64,000 nucleotides of DNA. Origin: Vulcanimicrobiota bacterium. GTDB lineage: Bacteria; Vulcanimicrobiota; Xenobia; Xenobiales; JADMJV01. Shown piece after piece: positions 29,452 to 36,925 of the stretch. Below the pieces are notes generated by a model that saw only the letters and a program-made list of their open reading frames with translations, was not told the origin of the DNA and did not search any database. Location of the stretch: contig JAFKGI010000018.1 of NCBI GenBank assembly GCA_017307785.1, forward strand, positions 79,325 through 143,324, in the 5' to 3' direction. The stretch's first letter is position 1. Every line of letters starts with the position of its first letter. Both the position numbers and the translations under genes were made by a program.

Positions 29452-30222
29452 GTGTTTCGTGTTTGGATACTTCTTCTGCTGACCACTCAGCTGGTGTGGG
29501 CGCAAAATTTGCGGCCCGAGCAAATGATGATTTTGCTGATCGGAGCCAGCGCCAACAATCCCACCGCGGACCAGGCGGCGGCCCTGGCGCGTCTCAAAGG
29601 TTTGCGCCAGCAGCAAGCTTTTCGGCAATTGAAAATTGGGACCATGCATTTTGACCGACCGGCCGAGGCTCGCTTTGCCTCCCAGGTGTTGGGCGTGGAC
29701 CGAGCTCAGCTGCCCTGCCTTTGCCTGGTGCAGCTCGATAGTCAGCTGCAGCGCCCCGTGCGCAAGCTTTACGCGATGCCGAGGATTACGCGCCAACAGC
29801 TGGAGCAGGTCGAGTCGATGGGAAAAATGTGGGCTCAATCGGCCGGCGGTCTGACACTTCCGCAGACGGCTCGCAATCGGCTGGTGCCGGGACAGACTTT
29901 GCAGTCGGGAGGGAGCGTCACTTCGACCAACGGGCAGTACACCTTCGCCCTGCAGGGGGATGGAAATCTGGTGCTTTCCCGCTACGGAAACCCGCTCTGG
30001 GGAAGCCAGACCAACGGCCAGGGCGGAGTGCTGCTCAGCATGGCGCCCGACGGAATCTTGCGTTTGACCGCCGCCAATGGACAGGTCGTCTGGCAATCGC
30101 GCAGCGCCGGCAGTCCCGGCAACTACTTCTTCGAGATGCAAGACGACGGCAATGCGGTGATTTATCTCCAGGAGCCGGGTCGGACGGTTTTCGTCTGGTC
30201 GACGGAAACGCCGGGGCGCTGA
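29452..30222 (+). CDS. Secreted protein with C-terminal B-lectin (mannose-binding) domain
   Basis: 256 aa from GTG. Residues 1-18 are a signal peptide ending ...TTQLVWAQ. The N-terminal half (about 20-130) is a small alpha/beta domain of the type seen in DUF4174-like secreted proteins, which is a guess. The C-terminal half (about 140-256) has three bulb-lectin repeats, with the pattern QxDGNLVL in FALQGDGNLVLS, LSMAPDGILRL and FEMQDDGNAVIY. Bulb lectins bind mannose; the first repeat is best preserved. Overlaps the convergent small secreted gene by 61 bp. Confidence 0.8.
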   Translation: MFRVWILLLLTTQLVWAQNLRPEQMMILLIGASANNPTADQAAALARLKGLRQQQAFRQLKIGTMHFDRPAEARFASQVLGVDRAQLPCLCLVQLDSQLQRPVRKLYAMPRITRQQLEQVESMGKMWAQSAGGLTLPQTARNRLVPGQTLQSGGSVTSTNGQYTFALQGDGNLVLSRYGNPLWGSQTNGQGGVLLSMAPDGILRLTAANGQVVWQSRSAGSPGNYFFEMQDDGNAVIYLQEPGRTVFVWSTETPGR

Positions 30223-30452
30223 ACTTCCGCCACCTGAATCGAGGAAGTCGGCACCGTGCCGAACTTGGCGCTGGGAGTGTAGACCGGCCGCATTTTCACA
30301 GCGCCCATCATCGGGTCCTGAAAAATGACCGACGGTTGGACCTGGGGGGTCGCGGGGGGAGCAGCCGGGCCACGTTGGATTCGGCTGGGGGATTCGGACC
30401 AGGCGCTCAGACTGAGCAGCGAGGCCACGAGGACGGCGGAGAATTTGCTCAT
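30162..30452 (-). CDS. Small secreted protein, 96 aa
   Basis: Clear signal peptide (MSKFSAVLVASLLSLSAWS) followed by a short Pro-rich, basic mature part with no known domain. Weak ribosome binding site. Its last 61 bp overlap the lectin gene on the other strand, so either end could be wrong, but the signal peptide favours a real gene. Confidence 0.5.
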   Translation of the reverse strand: MSKFSAVLVASLLSLSAWSESPSRIQRGPAAPPATPQVQPSVIFQDPMMGAVKMRPVYTPSAKFGTVPTSSIQVAEVQRPGVSVDQTKTVRPGSWR

Positions 30453-30526
30453 ATCTTTAAGATACCCACTGCGACGAAAGTCGCACAGGCAACTAGTAGG
30501 TCTGTTGGAGTATTGGAGTACTGAAC

Positions 30527-30967
30527 ATGCGAAAGTTTTTGTATATCGCGGTCTGCCAGCTGGTCGGGGCGGCCGGAGGCTGGGCCACCCAGACCCACGT
30601 GAAAGACTGGTATCCCACCCTTAAGAAGCCCTGGTTCAATCCTCCCAACTGGTTGTTCGGGCCGGTCTGGGTCTTGCTCTACCTGTTGATGGGTCTGGCC
30701 GGCGCGCGCACTGGCCACGACCCGTTGTGCTTTTTGTTGTTCAGCGCTCAACTGATTTTGAACGGACTGTGGTCTTTCTGCTTCTTCGCCTGGAGACGAC
30801 CGGCGCTGGCCCTGCTGGACATCGCCTCCCTGTGGATTCTCATCGCCGCCTGCGTCCATTGTTTTGCGGCGGTGGACCCCGTGGCCGCCCGTCTTTTCTG
30901 GCCCTATTGGGCCTGGGTAAGCTTTGCCACCCTGCTCAACTTCGAGATCTGGCGCCTCAATCGTTGA
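30527..30967 (+). CDS. tspO: TspO/MBR family membrane protein
   Basis: 146 aa, five transmembrane helices. Family signatures are present: WYPTLKKPWFNPPNW with GPVWVLLYLLMG, then LILNGLWSFCFF and a closing PYWAWVSFATLLNFEIWRLN. TspO proteins bind tetrapyrroles and cholesterol-like ligands in the outer or inner membrane. ATG with GGAG eight bases upstream; first gene of a tspO-GNAT-crcB operon with 4-bp overlaps. Confidence 0.93.
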   Translation: MRKFLYIAVCQLVGAAGGWATQTHVKDWYPTLKKPWFNPPNWLFGPVWVLLYLLMGLAGARTGHDPLCFLLFSAQLILNGLWSFCFFAWRRPALALLDIASLWILIAACVHCFAAVDPVAARLFWPYWAWVSFATLLNFEIWRLNR

Positions 30968-31437
30968 AGGTCCGCCCGCTGGTGCAGGCGGACGCGCCAG
31001 CGGTGGCTGCCCTGGCCGACCGGGCCTATCCAGGCGCCTTTCATCTCTCGCAAGAGGATGTGGCCGATAGTTTGGACGGGCCCCATCTGTGCTTTGGGGT
31101 CTTCGCCGCCCAGGATTTGCAAGCGTACCTGATGTGCTGGGTGGACACGACCCAGGTGGAAGAGCTGGGGGAGGAGCGGGTCTTGCTGCTCGACGACATC
31201 GTGGTCGAAGACGGGCGACACCTGATTTTGCTGCTGCGAGCCCTGCGTCGTGCGATCGTGGCGGCCGGCCTTGGCGGTCTGGCCATGGAGGGAACCCACA
31301 GAGCTCGGGCCGAGGCCCTGTTTGACGCTCACCCTCAGGTGGTGGCCCGGCTGGGCTATCGAAGGGCCGCCGGTCACCACTACTTTGGGGAGCGCGAACA
31401 GGAAAATCTGTGCTGGGCGCGCTATGAGCCGGTATGA
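30964..31437 (+). CDS. GNAT-family N-acetyltransferase-like protein
   Basis: 157 aa from TTG 30964, which overlaps the tspO stop as TTGA. The start reads KVRPLVQADAPAVAALAD, as in many GNAT proteins, followed by the beta strands VLLLDDIVVEDGRHLILLLRALRR and a late GYRRA strand. The classical acetyl-CoA loop (QxxGxG/A) is weak, here GRHLI, so catalysis is uncertain. Coupled to tspO before and crcB after. Confidence 0.7.
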   Translation: MKVRPLVQADAPAVAALADRAYPGAFHLSQEDVADSLDGPHLCFGVFAAQDLQAYLMCWVDTTQVEELGEERVLLLDDIVVEDGRHLILLLRALRRAIVAAGLGGLAMEGTHRARAEALFDAHPQVVARLGYRRAAGHHYFGEREQENLCWARYEPV

Positions 31438-31808
31438 GCTATTGGATCGTTTTCCTGGGAGCCGGATTGGGCGGTTGCCTGCGTCATTTCATCAACACTC
31501 TGAGCAAATCGTTGACGCTGCCCTGGGCCACCTTTTTCATCAACGTGACCGGCTCGATGGTGATGGGAATGACGGTGGCCTATCTGGCTCATCGCGGCAA
31601 TCTCTCCCAGAACTGGCGGCTGTTTTTCGCCACCGGTGTGCTGGGAGGTTACACGACTTTTTCCACCTTTTCCTTGGATGCCGCCGTTTTGATCGAGAAA
31701 GGCAAACCGGGAGCCGCCTGCGCCTACATCGCCGGCTCGGTATTGCTGGGTTTGCTCGGTCTGTTTGGCGGCATGCGGGCGGTGGGCTTTTTATTGAAAA
31801 CGCCTTAG
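31434..31808 (+). CDS. crcB: Fluoride efflux channel CrcB/Fluc
   Basis: 124 aa, four transmembrane helices. Family motifs: [11 protein letters not shown] at the start, [17 protein letters not shown] in the second helix and [14 protein letters not shown] in the third, including the conserved Asn and the TTFST motif that lines the fluoride path. Forms dual-topology dimers that export fluoride. ATG overlaps the previous stop as ATGA. No fluoride riboswitch precedes it, since the upstream sequence is coding. Its 3' end overlaps copA by 18 bp. Confidence 0.95.
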   Translation: MSYWIVFLGAGLGGCLRHFINTLSKSLTLPWATFFINVTGSMVMGMTVAYLAHRGNLSQNWRLFFATGVLGGYTTFSTFSLDAAVLIEKGKPGAACAYIAGSVLLGLLGLFGGMRAVGFLLKTP

Positions 31809-33836
31809 TCGCAGAGCGTTGAGCACCACGCTCAGGCTGCTCAGGGCCATGGCTGCGGCGGCCAGCGCCGGGGAGAGCAGGCGAGGATAGAGCAGCCCGG
31901 CGGCCACCGGAATGAGCAGTAGATTGTAAAGGAAGGCCCAGACCAGCCCCTGGCGCACGGTGCGGCGAATGGCCTGAGCCAGGCGAAACGTCTGGGGCAG
32001 TCGGGTCAGGTCGTCATGAAGCAGGGTGATGTCTGCGGTCTTGCGAGCCAGGTCGCTGCCCCAGCCCAGGGCCACGCTGACGTCCGCCTGGGCCAACGCG
32101 GGAGCGTCGTTCATGCCGTCGCCCACCATCGCCACCGCCTGGCCGGCTTTTTGCATCGCCTCGATGGCCGACTTCTTGTCCTGAGGCAACAGGCCGCCCC
32201 GACCTGCTATCTCCAATTGAGAGGCGACCGCTTGCACCACTTCCTGGCGGTCACCGCTTAAAATTTCGATCTTGTAGTGCCGTGCGAGCTGTTGCACGGC
32301 CTCGGCGGCATCGGGGCGCAGGGGATCGCTGAGGGCCAGCCAGCCCTGCATCTCGCCGTCCACTTCCAGATAGATGCGCGTGCGCGGGTCGCCTTCGGGA
32401 TCGACGCCGAAAAGAGCGGGACTGCCCAGGCGTACCGAGTGTCCTTCGATGCGACCGCTGACTCCCTGACCCGGCAGCGCCTGGAAGTCTTGAACCTCCG
32501 GTAGCGTCTGCTGATAGTGGCGGGTGACGGCGCGCGCCAGCGGATGTTCCGAGCGACTTTCCAGGGCGGCCGCCAGTCGGGTCACTTCGCCCCGGGTTTC
32601 CACCACCTCGGGTTGGCCCCGGGTGACGGTGCCGGTTTTGTCGAGCACCACCGTGTCCAGCGCGGCGGCTCTTTCCAGGGCAGCTGGATTGCGCACCAGG
32701 ATGCCCAATTGGGCGGCGCGCCCCAAGCCGACCGCGTAAGCCACCGGTAGGGCCAGGCCCAGAGCGCAGGGGCAGGCGATCAGCAATATGCTCATGCTGG
32801 TCTGCAGCCCGACTTGGGGATGGCCGAGGGCCGTCCAGATCAGGCCGGTGAGCAGAGCCAGCACCAGGATGACCGGGATGAAGACCGAGGCCACGCGATC
32901 GGCCGCCTTCTGCACGGGTGGCTTCTCCAGTTGGGCTCGCTCGACCGAGGCGGAAATTTGGGCCAGCACGGTCTCGCGGCCGATGGCTTCGGCCCGCATC
33001 AGGAAACTTCCGTTGCCGTTGAGAGTGCCGCCGATGACCGGATCGCCCGGATGTTTCTCCACGGGCATGCTTTCCCCGGTGAGCAGGCTCTCGTCCAGAC
33101 TGCTGCTGCCTTCCTGGATGGAGCCGTCGACCGGGACTTTTTCTCCGGGTTTGAGGCGCAGTACATCGCCCTTTTGGATCTGATCCAGGCTGATTTCTTC
33201 TTCCTGGCCGTTTTTCAAGCGCCGAGCCTTCTGGGGAGCGGACTCCAGCAGGTTTTTGAGCGAGGCACGGGCTTTGTGGCGGGCGCCCTCTTCCAGCCAG
33301 CGGCCCAGCAGGACGAAAGTGATGATGAAAATCGAGGATTCGAAGTAGGTGGCCTGGTGATGGCCGCCCCGCAGTAGCAGATGGGTGCTGTAGCCGTAGG
33401 CCAGGGTGGACCCGAGAACCACCAGGGTATCCATGGTGGTGGAGCCGGAACGAGCCGCTTTCCAGGCATTCTGATAGAGCGGAGCCGCGCCCCAGAGTTG
33501 GATGACGGTGGCGGCCGCCCACTCGAAGTAGGGATTGAGATGTTGACCCAGGGTCATACTGCCCATGAGGAGCGCGCCCAGAATCAGGCCGACCACCCAG
33601 CGGGCAGTCAGGTTGGGAGCTTTCAGGGGCTGACTGGAGGAGGCTTGAAAGCCGGCTTTTTCCACGGCCTGGACCAGAAGATGGGGGGTCAGGCCTTCGC
33701 GGCCGTGGACGCTGGCTTTTTCTCCCAGCAGGCTGACCACCGCCAGTTCCACCCCGGGCACTCGAGCCAGAGCGCGCTCCACCCGGCCTACGCAACTGGC
33801 GCAGTGCATGCCCTTGACTTCTAAGGTGTAGTTCAC
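31791..33836 (-). CDS. copA: Copper-translocating P1B-type ATPase
   Basis: 681 aa. One N-terminal heavy-metal domain with GMHCASC (C12, C15), eight predicted transmembrane helices, the CPC ion-site motif (C355-P-C357) in LIACPCALG, phosphorylation site DKTGT (D399), SEHPLARA in the nucleotide-binding domain and [10 protein letters not shown]. The CPC motif and the MxCxxC start indicate Cu(I) transport. It is divergent from a small lipoprotein gene (57-bp gap) and convergent with crcB. No copper-responsive regulator is adjacent. Confidence 0.95.
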   Translation of the reverse strand: MNYTLEVKGMHCASCVGRVERALARVPGVELAVVSLLGEKASVHGREGLTPHLLVQAVEKAGFQASSSQPLKAPNLTARWVVGLILGALLMGSMTLGQHLNPYFEWAAATVIQLWGAAPLYQNAWKAARSGSTTMDTLVVLGSTLAYGYSTHLLLRGGHHQATYFESSIFIITFVLLGRWLEEGARHKARASLKNLLESAPQKARRLKNGQEEEISLDQIQKGDVLRLKPGEKVPVDGSIQEGSSSLDESLLTGESMPVEKHPGDPVIGGTLNGNGSFLMRAEAIGRETVLAQISASVERAQLEKPPVQKAADRVASVFIPVILVLALLTGLIWTALGHPQVGLQTSMSILLIACPCALGLALPVAYAVGLGRAAQLGILVRNPAALERAAALDTVVLDKTGTVTRGQPEVVETRGEVTRLAAALESRSEHPLARAVTRHYQQTLPEVQDFQALPGQGVSGRIEGHSVRLGSPALFGVDPEGDPRTRIYLEVDGEMQGWLALSDPLRPDAAEAVQQLARHYKIEILSGDRQEVVQAVASQLEIAGRGGLLPQDKKSAIEAMQKAGQAVAMVGDGMNDAPALAQADVSVALGWGSDLARKTADITLLHDDLTRLPQTFRLAQAIRRTVRQGLVWAFLYNLLLIPVAAGLLYPRLLSPALAAAAMALSSLSVVLNALRLRRFQ

Positions 33837-33893
33837 AACCTCATTTTACTTCCCAGGAAGGGGACGCATCCATCCGCGAAAAGCCTGATCTTT

Positions 33894-34265
33894 ATGCGAC
33901 TATTCCAGAGTGTCTTCGCCCTGTTGTTGGCCGGATGCGCCGCTCCTCCCGCTCCGCCCGTGGCTTCCAGCACGCCGACCCGAACCGTGCCGGCTACGCT
34001 GCTGCGTCAACTGGACAACGCCGATGAGGAGATCAAGAAACACGACTACCGGAGCGCTGCCCGCCATTCCGAAGACCTGCTCAAGCAACTGAAGCTCTTC
34101 GAACAGTCTCAGGACGCCCAGATTCGGGCTCATCAATTGGCAGCCGAAGCCTACATCGGCTCAAAACGCAAGAACAAAGCCGTTCCCCACTACCGCGCCC
34201 TGGTCCACCTCGAGCCTGCTCGCGCGGCCGAATACAAAGCCGTGCTTTGGAAGCTGGGCCACTAG
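33894..34265 (+). CDS. Small lipoprotein with helical repeats
   Basis: 123 aa. Lipobox LLAGC at residues about 11-15, then a Pro/Ser/Thr-rich linker and two or three helices of TPR character ending in YRALVHLEPARAAEYKAVLW. Its stop codon and that of the convergent gene share the bases CTAG. Function unknown; the cell's Lnt (40515) would finish its acylation. Confidence 0.75.
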   Translation: MRLFQSVFALLLAGCAAPPAPPVASSTPTRTVPATLLRQLDNADEEIKKHDYRSAARHSEDLLKQLKLFEQSQDAQIRAHQLAAEAYIGSKRKNKAVPHYRALVHLEPARAAEYKAVLWKLGH

Positions 34266-35074
34266 ATCTGGTCGGCTAGTTGGGAGGCCCAGGGACTTGT
34301 ACGCAGTTTCGCCTTAAAGTCGTTGAGAAAGTCCGCCTGTTGCTTTGGGCTGAGTCTGCTCGCGCGGAGCGCCCGCAGACAAAGGGCCGGATGACCGGTG
34401 TAGAGAGCCCTGGTCATAGAATTTGTGAGCGCCGCAACAACTCGCGGTTGCTCGACGGGGCCGAGATCCAAGTTGGGCTCGCCGGTCATACAGTCGGGCG
34501 CCAACTTCAAGGTTCCATCGACCAGGCGCAGCACCACCATTGGGTAGGGGGAGTCAGCATGACAGTAACGCCAGCCCGAGAAAGTCGAATCTCGAACCGT
34601 TACCAGTAACTCGCCGCTCCGTCCACGGCTAAAATGGGGGGGGAAAACGCTTTGGAACTTAAGGATAGGGCGAAACCTGGCGCCAAGCTCGACGATATGA
34701 GTCTCGGTCCGCCAAGTTCCTTGCTCTTGGCAAATGATCAGGTCTGGTACGCCGTTTAGGTCCACGTCCCCAGCGGTCGGATTGAAATTGCGAAACTTCT
34801 CGCCGAGAAACAGGCCGTAACCCCGATAGTCTACCTGATAGACCAGCTTGTGGTCCTGACGAATCACCAGCCGATAAGAATCCCCAAGTTCTCGCGGCTG
34901 CAAGGTCTGTGCCGTGTATCCTGGTGCCGGAGCAAACCTGCTTGAGATGGGCGGTCGATAGACTCGATCCTTTTCCCAGTCGGCGCTACGTTTAGATGCC
35001 TCAACGGACTGGACACGAGCAGCGACCGCGACCGCGGCCAAGAGCAGAGCAGGAGAATAGCGCGAAAGTCTCAC
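34262..35074 (-). CDS. Secreted protein with an FG-GAP/VCBS-type calcium motif
   Basis: 270 aa. Residues 1-19 are a signal sequence. The centre contains GDVDLNGVPDLIICQ, the DxDxNGxxDL loop of FG-GAP and VCBS repeats that binds calcium in integrin-like propellers; only one clear copy is seen, so this is probably a partial or degenerate repeat. The C-terminal half is unassigned and helical near the end. Codon composition is slightly less GC-rich than the flanks. Confidence 0.65.
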   Translation of the reverse strand: MRLSRYSPALLLAAVAVAARVQSVEASKRSADWEKDRVYRPPISSRFAPAPGYTAQTLQPRELGDSYRLVIRQDHKLVYQVDYRGYGLFLGEKFRNFNPTAGDVDLNGVPDLIICQEQGTWRTETHIVELGARFRPILKFQSVFPPHFSRGRSGELLVTVRDSTFSGWRYCHADSPYPMVVLRLVDGTLKLAPDCMTGEPNLDLGPVEQPRVVAALTNSMTRALYTGHPALCLRALRASRLSPKQQADFLNDFKAKLRTSPWASQLADQI

Positions 35075-35117
35075 CTGAAGGAGATTCTTTCGCGGGCCCG
35101 CTCAACGAACCTATCGG

Positions 35118-35507
35118 TTATTTGCGCGCGGGAGGTTCCGAAACCGGGGTTTCAATGCGCGGGGCGTTGCGCCACAGGCCTTCCAGGTCGTAGAAGTCGC
35201 GCTCGGACTGGAGGAAGATGTGCACCACCACCACGCCGTAGTCCATCAGGATCCACGATCCTTCGCGCTGTCCCTGGATGCGCTTGTTCTGCAGCCCCAG
35301 CTGGCTCAGCCGATCTTCCACGGCGCGCGCGATGTCGCGGGTTTGGAGTCGGGTGGGAGCGCTGGTGATGACGAAATAGTCGCACACGATGGTGAGTGCG
35401 CTCAGGTCCTTGATGACAGTGTCCTTTCCGAGTTTGTCCTCAATGACCTTAGCTACCTCTTGTGCGATCTCCAGACTCTCCAAAATGCCGACTCCTTCTG
35501 TACTCAA
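35118..35507 (-). CDS. rsfS: Ribosomal silencing factor RsfS
   Basis: 129 aa. Family core: DLSALTIVCDYFVITSAPT and GSWILMDYGVVVVHIFLQSERDFYDLEGLW. RsfS binds ribosomal protein L14 and blocks subunit joining in starvation. TTG start at 35507 overlaps the nadD stop as TTGA; the nadD-rsfS order is widely conserved, supporting both calls. Confidence 0.95.
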   Translation of the reverse strand: MSTEGVGILESLEIAQEVAKVIEDKLGKDTVIKDLSALTIVCDYFVITSAPTRLQTRDIARAVEDRLSQLGLQNKRIQGQREGSWILMDYGVVVVHIFLQSERDFYDLEGLWRNAPRIETPVSEPPARK

Positions 35508-36106
35508 AGTGATGAACTGTATATTCCCTGATTCTCGATATACACACGTACTGGCTCAGGAACCCAATAGTGGATGGAACGTCCTTGCTGCAGTCGCTCG
35601 CGAATCAGACTCGAAGAGACCTGATGGAGCGGCACGCGCAACTCAGAGAGCTTAGTCAGATGTCGCGTTCCCGTCAACTTTTCCAGCAATTGGGGGAACT
35701 CGTAGCCGGGGCGGGAGGCGACCAGGAAGTGCTCCAGAGTTTCCAGCAATTCCTCGAAGTTGCGCCATTTGTAGTCGTAAACCACGTCCAGACCGGTGAG
35801 GAAAGAAAACCGGTGGTCGGGGTGGAGGCGGGTGAGCTGGTGGACGGTGGCATAGGTGTAGTTGACCTCGCTGCTTTCCAGTTCGTAGCGGCAAACTTCC
35901 AGACGGGGATGATCGGCTACGGCCAACTCCAGCATGCGGGCCCGGTGCTCCGGCTCCTGGGCGTAGGCCTGGCGGTGGGGTGGGGTGCCGCTGGGAAGCA
36001 GCCAGACCTTGTCGAAGTCGTGCTGCTCGAGCGCTTCCACGGCCAGACGCAAGTGGCCGTGGTGCACGGGATTGAAGCTGCCGCCAAAGAGCAGGACGCG
36101 AGACAT
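35504..36106 (-). CDS. nadD: Nicotinate-nucleotide adenylyltransferase NadD
   Basis: 200 aa, ATG with AGAAGGGGG upstream. The nucleotidyltransferase signature GGSFNPVHHGH is at residues about 8-18 and the C-terminal motif VSSSLIRERLQQGRS completes the ATP site. It converts nicotinate mononucleotide to deamido-NAD in cytosolic NAD synthesis. It lies 62 bp downstream of a Pro/Val/Gly/Ala-repeat ORF on the same strand. Confidence 0.96.
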   Translation of the reverse strand: MSRVLLFGGSFNPVHHGHLRLAVEALEQHDFDKVWLLPSGTPPHRQAYAQEPEHRARMLELAVADHPRLEVCRYELESSEVNYTYATVHQLTRLHPDHRFSFLTGLDVVYDYKWRNFEELLETLEHFLVASRPGYEFPQLLEKLTGTRHLTKLSELRVPLHQVSSSLIRERLQQGRSIHYWVPEPVRVYIENQGIYSSSL

Positions 36107-36168
36107 CCGGCCCCCTTCTGGGAGAGCCGCAGGCCGCCTGCTCGGGTTTTCGGGTCGACCTGGCGGGC

Positions 36169-36849
36169 CTAGGAGGGCGGAATTGCGCCCACCGGTGTCG
36201 GCGCGCCCACCGGTGTCGGAATTGCGCCTACGGGTGTCGGCGCACCCACGGGTGCCGGAATTGCGCCTACCGGTATTGGCGCACCCACCGGTATCGGCAT
36301 TGCGCCCGCGGGTGTCGGCGCGCCCACCGGTCTCGGCGCACCTACGGGTGTCGGCATTGCGCCCACCGGTGTCGGCGCACCCACGGGTGTCGGCGCGCCT
36401 ACCGGTGTCGGCGCACCTACGGGTGTCGGAATTGCGCCTACCGGTGCCGGCGCGCCTACCGGTATCGGCGCACTCACCGGTATCGGAATTGCGCCCACCG
36501 GTCTCGGCGCACTCACCGGTATCGGCATTGCGCCCACGGATGTCGGCGCACCCACCGGTGTCGGCGCGCCTACCGGTCTCGGCGCACCCACGGGTGTCGG
36601 AATTGCGCCCACCGGTGCCGGCGCACCCACCGGTGCCGGCGCGCCCACGGGTATCGGCATTGCGCCCACTGATGTCGGCGCGCCTACCGGTCTCGGCGCA
36701 CCCACGGGTGTCGGAATTGCGCCCACCGGTGTCGGCGCACCCACCGGTGCCGGCGCGCCTACCGGTCTCGGCGCACTCACCGGTATCGGCATTGCGCCCA
36801 CGGATCTCGGCGCACCCACCGGTGTCGGCGCGCCCACCGGTCTCGGCAT
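36169..36849 (-). CDS. Possible elastin-like repeat protein (PVGAPT hexapeptides)
   Basis: 226 codons, made almost wholly of the hexapeptide PVGAPT and variants (PVGAIPT, PVSAPR, SVGAMPI). ATG follows GGGAG at a spacing of six bases, and the frame is open to a stop 62 bp before nadD, so it could be the first gene of an operon with nadD and rsfS. There is no signal peptide. The alternative is that the stretch is a non-coding tandem repeat with a period divisible by three: a different frame on the plus strand is also open. Composition is elastin-like (Val-Gly-Ala-Pro). Confidence 0.4.
   Translation of the reverse strand: MPRPVGAPTPVGAPRSVGAMPIPVSAPRPVGAPAPVGAPTPVGAIPTPVGAPRPVGAPTSVGAMPIPVGAPAPVGAPAPVGAIPTPVGAPRPVGAPTPVGAPTSVGAMPIPVSAPRPVGAIPIPVSAPIPVGAPAPVGAIPTPVGAPTPVGAPTPVGAPTPVGAMPTPVGAPRPVGAPTPAGAMPIPVGAPIPVGAIPAPVGAPTPVGAIPTPVGAPTPVGAIPPS
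36176..36847. repeat. 18-bp periodic GGTGTCGGCGCACCCACC-type repeat tract
   Basis: About 37 tandem copies of an 18-bp unit with core ACCGGTGTCGGCGCACCC (plus-strand sense), interleaved with ATTGCGCC forms. The copies differ mostly by single substitutions. The tract lies between the divergent nadD and LptD-like genes. Distinct in sequence and period from the 60-bp arrays. Confidence 0.9.
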
Positions 36850-36887
36850 AAAACGCTCCCGGCAGGGGGTTGAACGGATTTCAATAG

Positions 36888-36917
36888 TTGACAGGAACCC
36901 CTAGCATCCAATAGAAG
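36888..36917 (+). promoter_or_regulatory. Possible promoter of the LptD-like gene
   Basis: A perfect -35 hexamer TTGACA (36888-36893) is followed after 18 bp by TAGAAG, which matches 4 of 6 bases of a -10 box, 9 bp before the GTG start. The closeness to the start codon would make a very short or leaderless transcript; moderate to low confidence. Confidence 0.35.
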
Positions 36918-36925
36918 CCTGGTTA

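Noticed and set aside
28645..30141. Long N-terminal extension of the REC-HPt gene to 30141 and of the multi-receiver gene to 29122
   Set aside because: The extensions are low-complexity Arg/His/Gly translation of other genes' antisense; the conserved domains start at GTG 29397 and TTG 28648.
31300..31433. Fluoride riboswitch upstream of crcB
   Set aside because: The upstream sequence is coding for the GNAT protein and the start overlaps its stop; no pseudoknot motif was seen.
35985..36851. Plus-strand ORF through the 18-bp repeat tract
   Set aside because: It starts inside nadD on the opposite strand and has no ribosome binding site; only the minus frame has a plausible start.
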